Assembly (NCBI GenBank): GCA_019096065.1
Contig: JAGUCH010000002.1
Coordinates: 7,762,501 to 7,826,500, forward strand
DNA: 64,000 nucleotides
DNA from: Paracyclopina nana
Taxonomy: Eukaryota; Arthropoda; Copepoda; Cyclopoida; Cyclopettidae
Direction: 5' to 3'
How positions within the stretch are numbered: position 1 is the first letter of the stretch; every line of letters starts with the position of its first letter. The translations under genes and the position numbers were made by a program. Below the pieces are notes generated by a model. It saw only the letters and a list, made by a program, of their open reading frames with translations. It searched no databases and was not told the origin of the DNA. Positions 11,296 through 22,750 of this stretch are shown piece after piece.

Positions 11296-11685
11296 GGGGC
11301 TTTCCATGTGGTGCTTTTTTGACACTAAGTTACCAAAATTCGACACGACAATCAGTGCTAAATTTTCCAAGTTACCGAAATTTGTCACATCACAGCACAG
11401 CACAGCACAACACAAGCCAGATGGACAAAAGCATAAAAGTTTGTTTTTCATCAAGAGTTACCAGACTAAGCAGAAAGTCATGTAGCTTAAATTGGTGTTT
11501 TTTTGTAAGAAAAGGGGATAAATGAAATAAGGTATGAAATAAAGTGTGTTTTGGTTGCTTGTTACATGTCCATCTGCCAGTCACTCCTTGACACTGTCAC
11601 TATTGCGCATTACATAGCACACAGTTACCATTTTTTGACACTATCACTAATTTACTGTTTGTTGACACACCACATGGAAAGGCCC
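11296..11685. mobile_element. MITE with CTTTCCATGTGGTG terminal inverted repeats
   Basis: The left end GGGGCTTTCCATGTGGTG is mirrored by the right end CACCACATGGAAAGGCCC, about 390 bp apart, with TTGACACTA-like subterminal motifs inside each end and a short CACAG microsatellite in the middle. There is no coding capacity. Flanks AAG and TAG could be a decayed 3-bp duplication. The ends resemble the MITE at 19380-19607, so both probably belong to one non-autonomous DNA-transposon group, possibly PIF/Harbinger-like. Confidence 0.6.
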
Positions 11686-12154
11686 TAGTTAAAGCTTGCC
11701 TTATTCTGTCGCATGTTGATAAGTGGCCAATGCAGTGCAGTGTATTTTGTCAAAAAAGTCAGCAACAAGAAACCATCGTTTTCCAGAGGTAATTATGCCT
11801 CTTCCTTTCTATTTTGTCAATTGTTATTATGTGTAGGATTAGTTTTTTATGGGCTGACTTTGAAATGGAGTCGACGAAATGCGTTCGAAATTCACTCTTT
11901 ATCATGTTATTTGCAACTTATAGCTTGTTTTGCGCATTTAGGACCTTGCCGTTTTCAGTGCCACAAAATTTTTTCACCTCATGCATAAAATCATATTTAA
12001 AAGCTTAGTACTTTTAAAATTAGTATCATGCGTGATTGTTTTTTTTTACAATAATTGGTCGAAAACAAGTGCCGCCATGTCATTGAATGTTAAAAGGGAA
12101 CACTGTGAAAAGTCCGCAATGTCAAATGTCATAATAAATTAAATGACGTTTGAC

Positions 12155-12260
12155 GTTTTTGCCAAAATTTCTTTCTCGCCTAGGCGAAAATGTCAGAAAA
12201 AAATGGAATGTCATCAAAAATAGCAAAAGTCCTCGCCTAGACGAGGATTTTGGCAAAAAA
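12155..12260. repeat. Inverted repeat around TCGCCTAGGCGA
   Basis: The left arm (about 12156-12186, GCCAAAATTTCTTTCTCGCC then TAGGCGA) pairs with the right arm (12233-12260, TCGCCTAGACGAGGATTTTG then GCAAAAA). The spacer holds ATCAAAAATAGCAAAAGT, which recurs at about 12820 beside another GGGCAAAAAAG stretch. This looks like remnants of a dispersed hairpin repeat. Confidence 0.45.
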
Positions 12261-12417
12261 ACCGAGGAATAACATAAAAAAAAGCAGAAGCCCTCGCCGT
12301 GGCTATTTAAGTACATTAAGATGCGATTTATAGTTATTTATTTCGAGCTGGGGCACGTAAAGTAGGGTCATTAAATGGCTGAGCGAGGATTTTAAAATGG
12401 GAAAACTCGAGTACAGC

Positions 12418-12500
12418 TTAACTAGCCCGAGCCTGCGAGGGCTGTAATTGTACGAGTGTTGTACGATCCAACTGTCTGAGGTTCGAATCTAGGAGGATGA
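12418..12500 (+). other. tRNA-like / SINE-head-like stretch
   Basis: GCCC...GGGC could form a D stem, TGTAC-7nt-GTACG a 5-bp anticodon-like stem, and GGTTCGAATCT is a good RNA-polymerase-III B box. The T stem and acceptor stem do not pair and position 33 is not U, so this is not a working tRNA. At best it is a relic of a tRNA-derived SINE. Confidence 0.2.
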
Positions 12501-12979
12501 TCCTCTCATTTTTCTAACTTTTTTGGAATTTGTAATAGTTCCATGGAATATGAGGGGCATTAAACTACTTAAAATCCCTCAAAATTGATTTCAGGGCCGT
12601 TAAGTATTTAATATCCCCCAAATTGCTTAGAAAGAACTGTGATATAAAAGAGCTGAGTCGGATCGGTTAACTGAATTATAACACTAGGAAATTGTATATA
12701 AAATACATTTTATGCTGTGAGGTATTTTTAAAAATAGCGTGACTGTCTAAAACTAGCGAATGACTAAGCCCATTAAGGTCAAAAAGGGTTCGCCTTCGCG
12801 AGAGATTTGGGCAAAAAAGCATCAAAAATAGCAAAAGTTTACCTATTGGGACTTACGACAACCAGTAAATTAAATTCAAATAAAAGATTTACTAGACTTT
12901 ATGCAAGGACTTCTAATATCTGGTCTTAAATAATACGAGCGGACTTTAAGTATCAGGTCTTTTTTTAACCGGACTTATA

Positions 12980-13217
12980 GGGTGTTCATCTATGCCTCGT
13001 TTCCTTAAATTCTTACGACAGCCTTTTACGAAATGCCTAAGTTTTCGTACTTCTGATTAATCAAAACACTTCTAGCTAATATGACCAAAAGAGGTAGGAA
13101 AAGTGGTCTGATAGAAGCTATGAAAAGTGAGTAAAAATGGTCAGTTCTGAAATAGGAAGCTTAGATAAAACGCAATTTAACGGAAGGAAAAATTTTCCTT
13201 GATAGGTGAACACAGCA
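12980..13217. mobile_element. Probable MITE with GTGTTCA-CTAT ends
   Basis: The left end GGGTGTTCATCTATGCCTCG and the reverse complement of the right end (TGCTGTGTTCACCTATCAAG) agree over most of 15-20 bp, 238 bp apart, and neither side codes. Arms are imperfect and no clear target duplication is visible, so this is an old or uncertain element. Confidence 0.35.
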
Positions 13218-13465
13218 TTAGTTTTTCTGGACATTTCACATAGCGTCACAGTACATCCTGTTAATAACAGCCTAATGATTCCACACATAAAAGAGCCTGC
13301 TTGAGAAGCTAATTTTGTCCCTGATTGAACAACGGAGTCATTAGCGCCCTTTAATTTTCCCGTGTTGGAATATTTATTCGAATCTAAGAAAGGAAGAGCA
13401 AATAGCGTTTGTTAGAATTGTTCTATGGCTTGCTTAATATGGTGAAAGTTGAAAAAGCCACCGAT

Positions 13466-16400
13466 TTATTTGTAGATGTAGTAGCGTGGACTGTGCTTTG
13501 GCTCTCCGCATTTGCCATAATACTTGATTTGTACTCCTCCAAGCGACCTTGCCTGGCAATTCTCCATCTCCATGAAGCATTGGTTGGAGTAAGTCTTCAT
13601 GTCAGTTCCACACACAGGGTCATACTCGTCGGGGCACACGCGGCCGCAGCCATTGAACAAAAACTTGAAATTTTGCAAGCATTCCGCAATCGGGGCTACG
13701 TAGACGTGTTTGCTGCAAATAAGGAGCTGGAATTAGGCTTGGCTCGAAAAAATTGGCTATGCAGCTACCCGCAATTTTCCCTGTGCATTTCGCATTCGCT
13801 GCTGTAAAATTGACCGTTGGATCCACAAATCATCTTTTTCTTTGTCGTTGGACACTTGAGGCCCCGTTGGCAAAATTGGGTAGCCTTGCAGTGCGACAAT
13901 GGGGCCTCAACGACATGCTGACCGCAGGTTTTTCGCTTCATCTCGCACACCGACCTTTAATTTATAATTAAATTATGCATTGATCCATTTTTTCAATTGA
14001 TGCTTACTTGTATGCGTTTCCGTCCGAGCCGCAAAGCACCTTTTCTTCCTCCTCCTCTTTGCAATTGGACGGACAAATTTCCTTCGCTTTTGCGTTTTTC
14101 AAGCATTCTCCCACGTGAGCCAGCTGAATTCCCGAAGTGCAAGTCGCTTTTTGCAAGTGGCACATATTTCGGTAGGAAACCGCGTCGTTGCCGCACACTG
14201 GGCTGCTTTCCAAGCCGCAAACCAACTTTTCGCACATGGCATTTTTGGAGGCGCAGTTTTTGAAATTAACTTTGGTGATGAGCTCGTAACGCGTCAATGG
14301 ATACCTAGAAAAAGCTTGATTCTCGGAGACTGATGCCTCAGGTAATGATTACCCGCAAGTGAGTTTTTTCAGCTCGCATTCGCTCCTGTAAATGTTCCCA
14401 TCGCTTCCGCACACGGGGTCCTCTTTTTCCTCTGAGCAATCGACCGGACAGTTGGTTTTGTACATTTTGTTCAAGCAAAACGGCACCGGCATTTCGTAGA
14501 TATGGCGCCTATTTTTAAAACATTCTACATGCCTGCTGGCCTCAGTTCAATGAATTAATACCCGCAATTCTTCCGGTGCATTTGACATCCGTTATTGTAG
14601 AGCTTCCCATCGGATCCGCACGTGAGCCTTGAAATTTTCCAACAGCCCGAATCGCAATGCTCAGTCGTCTGGCAATGGCGTCGATCGACGGCAACAACTC
14701 CTTGGCTGGATAAGATTGGTTAAGAGCGTGTTTTTTGCTGCTACGGCCCTTCCAAGCATCATTTATCTTACCCGCAAGTCTCCCTTTTCATGTCACACTC
14801 CGAGGGGTAAACGTTCCCATCCGAGCCGCAGACTGCCCCACTCAGCAGAGACCTTGCGCACGAGGTGGGACAGGTTTCGGTGGGAGCCGAAGTGTTTAAG
14901 CAGGGTCCATAATGGGAGAACTCAATTCCATGCCTGAAAATTGACTTTGAAGTCTCGAGCCTGCAAGCTATTTATGAGCGGGTCATAACTTACTCACAAT
15001 ACTCTACTTGAAGGTAGCATTTGTTCAAGTATGTTCGGCCATCAGTCCCACATACCAAGTCCCTCTCTTTGTCACACTTATGGTCACAACGGGCTCCATT
15101 ATGTGTGGTGCATTGCTCTAGATCTAGCTGTTGATCGTCTGGATAAAGAAGCAGAAATTTCCTCTCAAAAAATGTGTACATCATTTACAGCTGGGTATGA
15201 CGACTCTACTCCCATATTAATGCGTTAAAAGAATTTTTGCCCTCAAAGTACTACCATTTTCCTTTTTTAGCAACACTTGGATAAGTTTGACTTCAAAGTC
15301 GACAACCGTTCCAATAGTGCCACAATTTAATGGAGATTGCATAGCATGACTTGTGCCAATCGATGAGGCGAAACCGAGCTTCTTGGTAGAAAATGCGTGC
15401 TAAAACAGTGCTATTTCCAAAGTAATGTAGGACTTCGTAGCTTTGATAAAGTCATATTTGTGCCCCTAAGTATTTCCCCCTTCAATGTGGAGAGGTTTCA
15501 CTTTTACAATTTAGGAGGAAAGTGCCACAGTTAACCTTTGGCGTGACAATCGGTCAATATATATGTGTGTGCTCACAGCAGCATCCTAAAAGCGTATTTT
15601 ACATTTTCTAATGACTTGTCTGGTTTTACGCAATGTAACCCTCTGTGCGGAGTAAGTAAGTACTTTGCCGTGAATTAGGAGTGAAACGGGCGGAATGTGA
15701 AATGAAGTGACAAAAGCACTCTGCAATTTCCTTCCCTCTCCTAGCTTAGACGAGGAGGAAGAAAAGATTGCAGTTATGGCAATTTTCTTTTGTTTTGCAA
15801 ATTACCACTTCCAGGTTAAACCGAGCCCCGGCCGTACCTGTGACACCACACGTTCGTTTTCTGCGATCACAGTCGTTTTTATAGATGATTCGGTCCGATC
15901 CGCACACCGGATCAATGGGATCATTGCAGTAATTAGGACAAGACAATGACCTCCATCTTCCTCCGAGGGCTAAAGCGGTAGGCCCTAGAAAAAAGAAGTT
16001 TCGCTGGTTCAAGCATAGCTAACTAATTAAGCATAACTTATTGTTTGACCCTGGATTTCACAATATTACTGCAGGTGGAGAAACCTGCCAATTTTTTCGT
16101 GCCTAATTTTGAAAAATTGCCAGGCCCCAAATAATCTATCTTTAGAGTTTTGTAGTGGAAATCACTACGCTGCTGCTAATGGACCGTGCACACAATTTTA
16201 TTACTTGGGTCGTTCATATCTTCCGCTGGAGCTTGCACAGCCTGCAGGCTTCTATTGGTGAAAACTAAGTAAGGCTCTGCGGCGTTGGTCCAAACAGAAG
16301 CTTTGGTTGTGCTGACAATGGGCGTGGTAGTGGTCGATGTTGTGGTATAGGGCATATACTCTGGCCTCCATTTTTTGAGGCTTGACACTACTGAGCAGTA

Positions 16401-17982
16401 CTTCTTGCACAAAAGGCTCAAATAGTGAACGCTAACCAAAACGGTCACAACCTGCGTGGACAAGTTTGTCGCAGCTGAGCAATCACAGAATTGGTGCTGA
16501 GGTGCTAATTCAGGCTTGATGCTTTGCTCAATGTCTAGAAGATGCATTTGGTACGAAAATATTGACATTTTCTAATGTTTCTTACGCATATTTCTCTCAT
16601 ATTTCTCGGCGCGTTGAAATCACTGAAAGCAGCAAATTACTCTATTAAGAGGAAAATGCTGGAGAAGACTGAGTGGACTAGCAATTTTGCCGTCATATCG
16701 TGAGAAATCTGAAATATTGCGGTGAATCTTCCAGCATGTTGGAAAATAGACGGGGCCCGCTTTTTCTGGACAACAATAGGTTTTTTGTGAGAGCTACGGC
16801 CTGAGAAACTATTATGAAATCAAATAGTAGTGATGTACCAATAGTAATATGCATGACGAGCAAAAAAAAAAAAATGTTTGGGTTTCATTTTTACCACAAC
16901 GTGATGTGGTGGTGACATGGCCGGCTGGATTAGCATTTGTAAAGCTAAAACCGGGGCATTTAAAGTTTACGGCCTGAGAAATGGCTTCTTGCAAGCCATT
17001 TACTCAAAATATGGCACATTTTTTTCTGGTGAACATTTTAGCTAAGCTGCTGCCATTTGGCGAAAAATAGCAATGTCGTTTCCTTCGTAACAACGCTTTT
17101 ACATTCAGAAGAATTTCATGCTTCGAGGCATCTTAATGTTTTATTTCTAAATAGACCATAACCGCATTTCCACATCAACGATATGCAATATAAGAAAGTA
17201 ATTGCCGAAACAGCATTTATAAGATTTGCTCGCTTTTTCAGAGACGCAACAATAGCAAATTCCCTAGTTTCCTGTCTGGTGGCAGTATAACGAAAATGGT
17301 TTGTGAGAACGTCCAGTTATCATGCAAACCTTTAACCACTAATGACATCTTGATTGAAAACAACAGCAATTGCATTAGAATGAAGCGCATACTTCGCTGG
17401 ATAAAAGTTAGGCTTGATCCGACACAGTTTCATGCTCTGTCTTCCTTTCTTGGAAGACACATTACTCAAGTTGGTTCTTTTATTCTGCACATCTAGGCCA
17501 ACTTCACTTTGTTCATGGTAACAGCAGCTAATACGTCAAGCCAGCAAAATATGTCGCTGCACTGTAAGGATCAGCCGACCCTTTTAAATAGGATCCATTT
17601 TTTCGTGTAATGCAGGTCATAAATCTTTAAAAGCAGTACCGCGGTACCACACTGGATTAGGGCAAGTGGTCCACGTTAATGATGCAGTTTTTGCCACCAC
17701 AGAGCCAAGTGAAGCAGCGTTTTGAGGAAAGCTCGTCTCTCAATCTTAAAACTATTAAAATGCACCTGGTCTACTTAGCTCATTAGTACTGCGTAATGTC
17801 TTTAAAAATATGTGTGTTTCGCTTTATTATTTTCCCTAAGCACTAATTTCTATGGCCCGAGCGAAGTGAAGAGGAGCTAGATCTCTAAATCCCATTGTTC
17901 TTCTTACCCCTGTATCAAAAGTCTTACCATGCAGCAGGAGAATAAGCGCAGAAAGCTTGAGTAAATCTTGTCTGACATCCAT
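13466..17982 (-). CDS. Secreted multi-domain Kazal-type serine protease inhibitor (nine Kazal domains)
   Basis: Complement of join 13466-13712, 13769-13954, 14008-14304, 14353-14508, 14562-14705, 14772-14933, 14994-15138, 15838-15984, 16205-16534 and 17928-17982: 622 aa, every junction GT-AG and phase-consistent. The first exon encodes a signal peptide (MDVRQDLLKLSALILLLHG). The 330-nt second exon is Ser/Thr-rich and Kazal-free. Nine Kazal modules follow, most with the VCGSDGxxYxxxC core (PVCGSDRIIYKNDC, LVCGTDGRTYLNKC, AVCGSDGNVYPSEC, LTCGSDGKLYNNGC, PVCGSDGNIYRSEC, PVCGNDAVSYRNMC, VLCGSDGNAYKSVC, MICGSNGQFYSSEC, PVCGTDMKTYSNQC). Introns usually fall just after the CG that follows the core, the classic exon-shuffling pattern. 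Varied P1 residues suggest several target proteases. The first two exons are inferred from phase and signal peptide and are less certain. Confidence 0.85.
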
Positions 17983-19853
17983 ATCTGTGGAACACAAACC
18001 ACCACACTGAGCTGTATTTGGGAAAAAATGTGAATGAAGCCTGCATGAGAATTTAGGGGGCGAAACCAAAGCTGGAAACGTTCGCCCTCAAAACAAAAAG
18101 GAGCGAGCGATTTTAAGCGCAAAGGTGCACACTATACACAGTGCACGCCTGCTTTAAAAAACACTACCTTTCATATCTGGCTCGAGATCAAAAGACCCCT
18201 TCTGGTTTCGCCACCAATAAACACTTCGTGGGAGCTGCACGCACTTATTTTAACCCTTGCTTAGCAACTGTTGCTTTACTTTAGTAATTCTTATGCCAGA
18301 CCTGCACGGTTGCGTGATAAAACAAGAAGTATAATTCCTTATTTTAGGTCTGTACTGCAGGTAAATTCAGATGCCTCAAATAGCCATGTTTTCGCCTATA
18401 TTTGAAGTGAATATAGATGCGCAATTTTTTTTTACTTCAAGCTATATAGCTGTAACCTTAAAAACGTTAAACAGCAATGAGGTAAAATATTGAAGCTGAA
18501 TTTTTTGTTGTTGTTAAAAAGGCTGTCCCTGTAAACTAAATGAACTGAACTTCCGACAGCCAAAAATTGCCTTACGGAACGCATATTTTGTAAATGTCAG
18601 AGCCTTGGTAGATGAAAAAAATTTCATGAGCCTCAATACGCGCTATTTCAATCTAAAAAATATAGCGAATACACTCTTCATGACAAATTCAGTGCGAAAA
18701 AAAGGGTCATGAATTGGATGAATGTTCAATTAGTTTGGCTACATTATTAGCGGAAAAGCTTGGCAAAATTCCAATTTGCATGTCTCCTCTTCTGAGAAAT
18801 GTTGGGTTTCTTCTTGTCTGTTGGCAGCTTTCCCACTTTTGACACTTTTGCAGTAGAGCTGATTCGAGGAAATAGGTGACTCTTCTCGCGCGGGAAACGG
18901 TAACAAGATCGAAATTTTAAGATCGAAATGACCATGGGATTAGTCGAAGCTTTTATGGACTCTGGGCCGAAAGGATAGGGTAACAAGTCCGAAAGATTTT
19001 AGAGAAAAGGGTACAAGGATCGAACAGTAATTTAGAGCACTAAACCTTGATTTTTAATATCAATTCACCTGAATTCAATTATTAAATACTATGACTTTTA
19101 CAAACTTTAATACAAAACCATTATTAGGAACCTTTTACTTTTATTCATCGTATTTGCCAAGAACATTTGAGCAAAAAAATAGCTTTTTTCGCAAAAAAAA
19201 TATAAGTCATTAGGCTTTTTGCTAATTTGCTCTATGTATCATGACCCCAATTACATAGGGACAATTTAGGTTGCACAAGTCTAAAATGTAGGTGTTTCGG
19301 CTTTAAAATCCTGGCACTGTTTCATTTTATATGTTCACCATGGATCTTATTATCCTGTAGTAATATCAGTTCAATCTTAGGACCTTTCCATGCGCTTGTA
19401 GTAAAAATAAAACTCAAAAACGGTTTTAGATGGTACAAAAAATTGGTCTTTGGCAAGTAGCAAGAGAAGTAAACAAATAAGTAAACATCCAGTACGCAAA
19501 AAGTAAACAAAAACGTAAATATACAATGAAAACGGTCTTGCAAAAACAGTTTTGCGTGGTACATTTTTTTGTACCTCAAAACCAAAAGTGAGCACATGGA
19601 AAGGACCTTAAAGTCTAGTTGATTCAAAGTCCCGTTTCAATTCGGCTTTAAAATACCCCCTAAATTCGATCTTATTAGCAGCACCCCTTCTAGCAGAGTG
19701 GCTTTCGTCAAAATATTTTATTTATCATCATTTATCTTCGTGGCTCGCTAAAAAAAGCACCAATTTTATATTGCATAGTGACAACAATAAAAAGGGTAAA
19801 TTTGTTAAGCATACAGAAAGGCAACGATACATTATAACAATTCTCTAAAATAG
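17983..19853. other. Intergenic between Kazal gene and Dorsal-like gene
   Basis: Contains the Kazal upstream region and the 3' side of the Dorsal-like gene, with a minus-strand AATAAA at about 19717-19722. One MITE lies at 19380-19607. No other gene or RNA is seen. Confidence 0.4.
19380..19607. mobile_element. MITE, GG(A/T)CCTTTCCATG ends with TTA target duplication
   Basis: The 228-bp hairpin element starts GGACCTTTCCATGCGCTTG; its right end reads in reverse complement GGTCCTTTCCATGTGCTCAC. Internal arms also mirror each other (AACGGTTTTAGATGGTAC versus its counterpart GTACCACGCAAAACTGTT). TTA flanks both sides (19377-19379 and 19608-19610). TIRs starting GG with a TTA duplication are typical of PIF/Harbinger MITEs. 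It shares the CTTTCCATG end with the element at 11296-11685. Confidence 0.7.
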
Positions 19854-22373
19854 CTACTTGTCAACTTTTGCGGGCTCATTACCGTTATTGTTCCCTTCAG
19901 CGTCATGTTCCATAGTAGGGTCATTCATGTACTCTTTCGCAAACTCTGTAACCATATTGTCCAGCTGCTCAAGATTGCCCGCATCTATGAAATCCTGGAG
20001 CTCCTTCATTTCCTCTAGGTTTGAATCATCATTTCCATTCGTGTCTCTATGTGCTGGTATTTCAGGGCTCAAGCTCTCAACTGGGGATTTGGGCTGGTCA
20101 ACAGACTTTGACCGGCTGAACAGCCTTTGAAACAGCGAGGCCGGTTTATTTCCTTGTTCCCCCGGTGCTTCGTCTTTCTCCCCAAGAGTTGTCATTTCTT
20201 GCTTCGCTTTTTTACCCTTGTTGGCAAGCTTTTCCTTTTTGTCCGACTTGAATTTTGAGATCAAGGATGACTTTTTGGCCGGCGTCTCCGGAAGGGGTCG
20301 ATTCACGGGCTCTTCGATCGGCGTGGGTGGCACGGTGCTCACCGTCAGAGGAGTGGGCCTTTTCCGAATTGGAGGCTGGGGAGGGTCGGTAAAGAAGTCT
20401 ACTCCATCGTATTTAGTGTCCACATCGTCGTAAAGCTCGTTATTCCCGTTGAGCTCCGCAGCCACGTCTTGAGTACTTGTGGCCTGTTCAGCTTCCGGAC
20501 TACCCACGGACATATTAGAAGACAGCGGTCTCAAGTTCATGGTGGCTGCTTTTGGAGGCACAGAAAGGTCGGGCTCTTGTGGAATAAGTGGAGTTGGTGG
20601 GGGCGGCAAATCTGGGGTTGAACAGCTCACAGCTCCAGCCCCATTTGTCGGCGAAAGGGGAGGTGGAGGGTATACAGAGGCGTGAACAAGTTGAATTGGC
20701 TGCGTAATCACTTGCGATACAGAGTTGTTCGTTGAGTCTGGTGACATCAAGCCGGAAGATGTTGCAATTTTTCGCCGTGGGTCTTCAGTAGTCAAGGGTG
20801 AGAATCCAGAGCTAGAAACCATGCTAAAGCTTCCTGCGCTTTTTGCCATCTGGTCTGCGGATAGAATGTTGTTGAACACTGCGTAGTTCGTTTTCAGCCT
20901 CTTGGCAGCCCAGAATCCCCGGCCCCCATCAATTGGGGTGAGCTCAAATGGCCTTGGGTCGGAAATAGCTCCATCGGAAGGCCTCCGCAAGTGTATTTTC
21001 ACATGTATATTCTCTTCCACCTCGAGGTCGTGGTAGCGGGGCGTGCGCAAGCAAATTCCGTACTGCTTATGCACATCCGATGGCTGGAATTCGCCCAGGC
21101 CCTCCCATACAACTTTGCCGTTTATCTCTTGGTAGAACCTGACTTCGATGTCATCTTTGGTGACCTTTTCAGTAAAAAGGAGAATCTCCTTGCCTCCTGC
21201 CACCGAAGCAGTGCATTCAGTCATTCTGCAAATGGTCAAATCGCTCCTCGCTTCTGAAAGTGAACAATAAGAGAATCAACCGTTTGATATTTTTAAGGAT
21301 GCATGGCATTCTTCTTACTTTTGTCGTAAATGGGATCAGACACGACAGGCTTCAACGCAAAAGTGAAAGCTCCCCTCTCAGCACCTTCTAGGAAGACTTG
21401 GAAGCATAGCCTCAAGCTGTTCAAATCTATGGATTGATGAGCATCCTTGTGCTGAAAACCAGCTTAACAAAAAAACTTGATTAATTTCATGGTCGCCTAA
21501 GGAAAGCTGGAAAGTAATACTTTGAAAGGGATCGACGCGAATTTGCTGTCTGAGCTTGAGCGATTCTTCAATCTCTTTCTTCTTAACACATTGTATTCCC
21601 AGGCTTGGGAAAGAGCATGTCATCGTTTCAGAGTCCATTTCTATGGTGCAAACACCCTTGCTGCAACCCTCTTTGCCAACCAAATTGTGGGGATGAGGCC
21701 GGTAAGGTGAGTCGATCGTGACAGTCGAGACCACTACGACTGCGCGGCCTTTATAACCTACAACCTGCTCATGAAACATATATTTACAAGTATTGCTTCA
21801 ATAACAGCTAAAGTCGCATGACATATGCGTGCGCGCGCACTCTAAATGTAAGGCCCTAAATAGAAAGCTGCTATAAATAGCCTTGGATGGTCGTGCATGA
21901 CTCACACGTGGTTCCAAAAATGATTCAGGCAAATGTCATAAAAAATGGTTATTGCAATACCTGTATTGAAGGAAAGGTTTTCACATCTGCTGTGCTCGAA
22001 ATTCCTGGGATTGAACCGGCTGACCTTCCTTCGCACTCATATCGAAATCTTAGCCCCTTGGATGCCGGTTGCTCAGTGATTTTCACATAGGCTTGTTTTT
22101 TAGCCCGCAACGTATCCATGTTGGCTACTTTGGCTCCATTAACCGGCGCGGCTGGAGGGAATGAGGCTGACATTAACCCTGTAGCCTCAGCATTGCCGTT
22201 CGCTTGAAAGCTTTGAAATGTCGCCGGGTCCGTTTGCCGGATCGCATCAACTAGAATGAAAATGCTTTCAATGCCTATGTCTATCATGAGATCAAATTTG
22301 GTTACTTACTGACGTCATTTAGGTTAATGTCAGTTGGCGTGAACGGCTGAGGCACTGAAGTCAATCCCCTCAT
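19854..22373 (-). CDS. dl: Dorsal-like NF-kappaB/Rel transcription factor
   Basis: Complement of join 19854-21253, 21319-21462, 21521-21764, 21961-22250 and 22310-22373, 713 aa, phases consistent. The Rel-homology DNA-binding half (about 75-250) carries the recognition loop [13 protein letters not shown] and [13 protein letters not shown]. The IPT dimerisation half (about 251-355) contains [27 protein letters not shown] and [17 protein letters not shown]. The C-terminal half is Pro/Ser-rich ([20 protein letters not shown]) with a basic cluster and an acidic tail, and has no ankyrin repeats, so the class is Dorsal/Dif rather than Relish. In this family Cactus/IkappaB holds the factor in the cytoplasm until Toll signalling releases it. 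Gene symbol by family; Dif-like alternatives cannot be excluded. Confidence 0.92.
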
Positions 22374-22750
22374 TGTTAGTGTTCCAGAAGGGGCCTATGA
22401 ACTCATGTCTTTCCTGGCGGAGGTCTAAAACTGTATTGGGTGTAGCTTTCCTCAGTTACGAATTTCGGCTACTGATTCCGACTGGCCTATAGAGAAAGCT
22501 CTCCCAGTTTTCTAAGCCCGGCCTTTTTGGCTTTCGTCCACTGTTGCACCTCGGCGAGTGCATTTTGGCTTGCGCATCAACGATGAGCTCATTCTGCAAG
22601 CCATCAGAGATGCTTGGCTCACAAGGACATGAATCATTCTATCTTCTTAGGGCCCATGGGCCTGCTTACAAGTTTACTATGATGTCACCACTTGCTGACG
22701 CGGCAGCCAAGCGCGGCTTTTTATTTTAACACTAGTAGGTATGAATAAAT
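22374..22750. other. Intergenic, Dorsal-like upstream and NDUFAF6 3' side
   Basis: 377 bp with no coding signal. It should contain the 5' leader and core promoter of the Dorsal-like gene and the 3' UTR of NDUFAF6. I see no kappaB palindrome clear enough to call. Confidence 0.3.

Larger units (their letters stand above)
10753..13465. other. Gene-poor, repeat-bearing intergenic region
   Basis: No gene-like ORF was found on either strand. The region holds two MITE-like elements, an inverted repeat and a tRNA-like or SINE-like stretch, listed separately. The rest is AT-rich and unremarkable. Confidence 0.5.

Noticed and set aside
12418-12500. Functional tRNA gene
   Set aside because: The B box and two stems are present, but the T and acceptor stems do not pair and U33 is missing.
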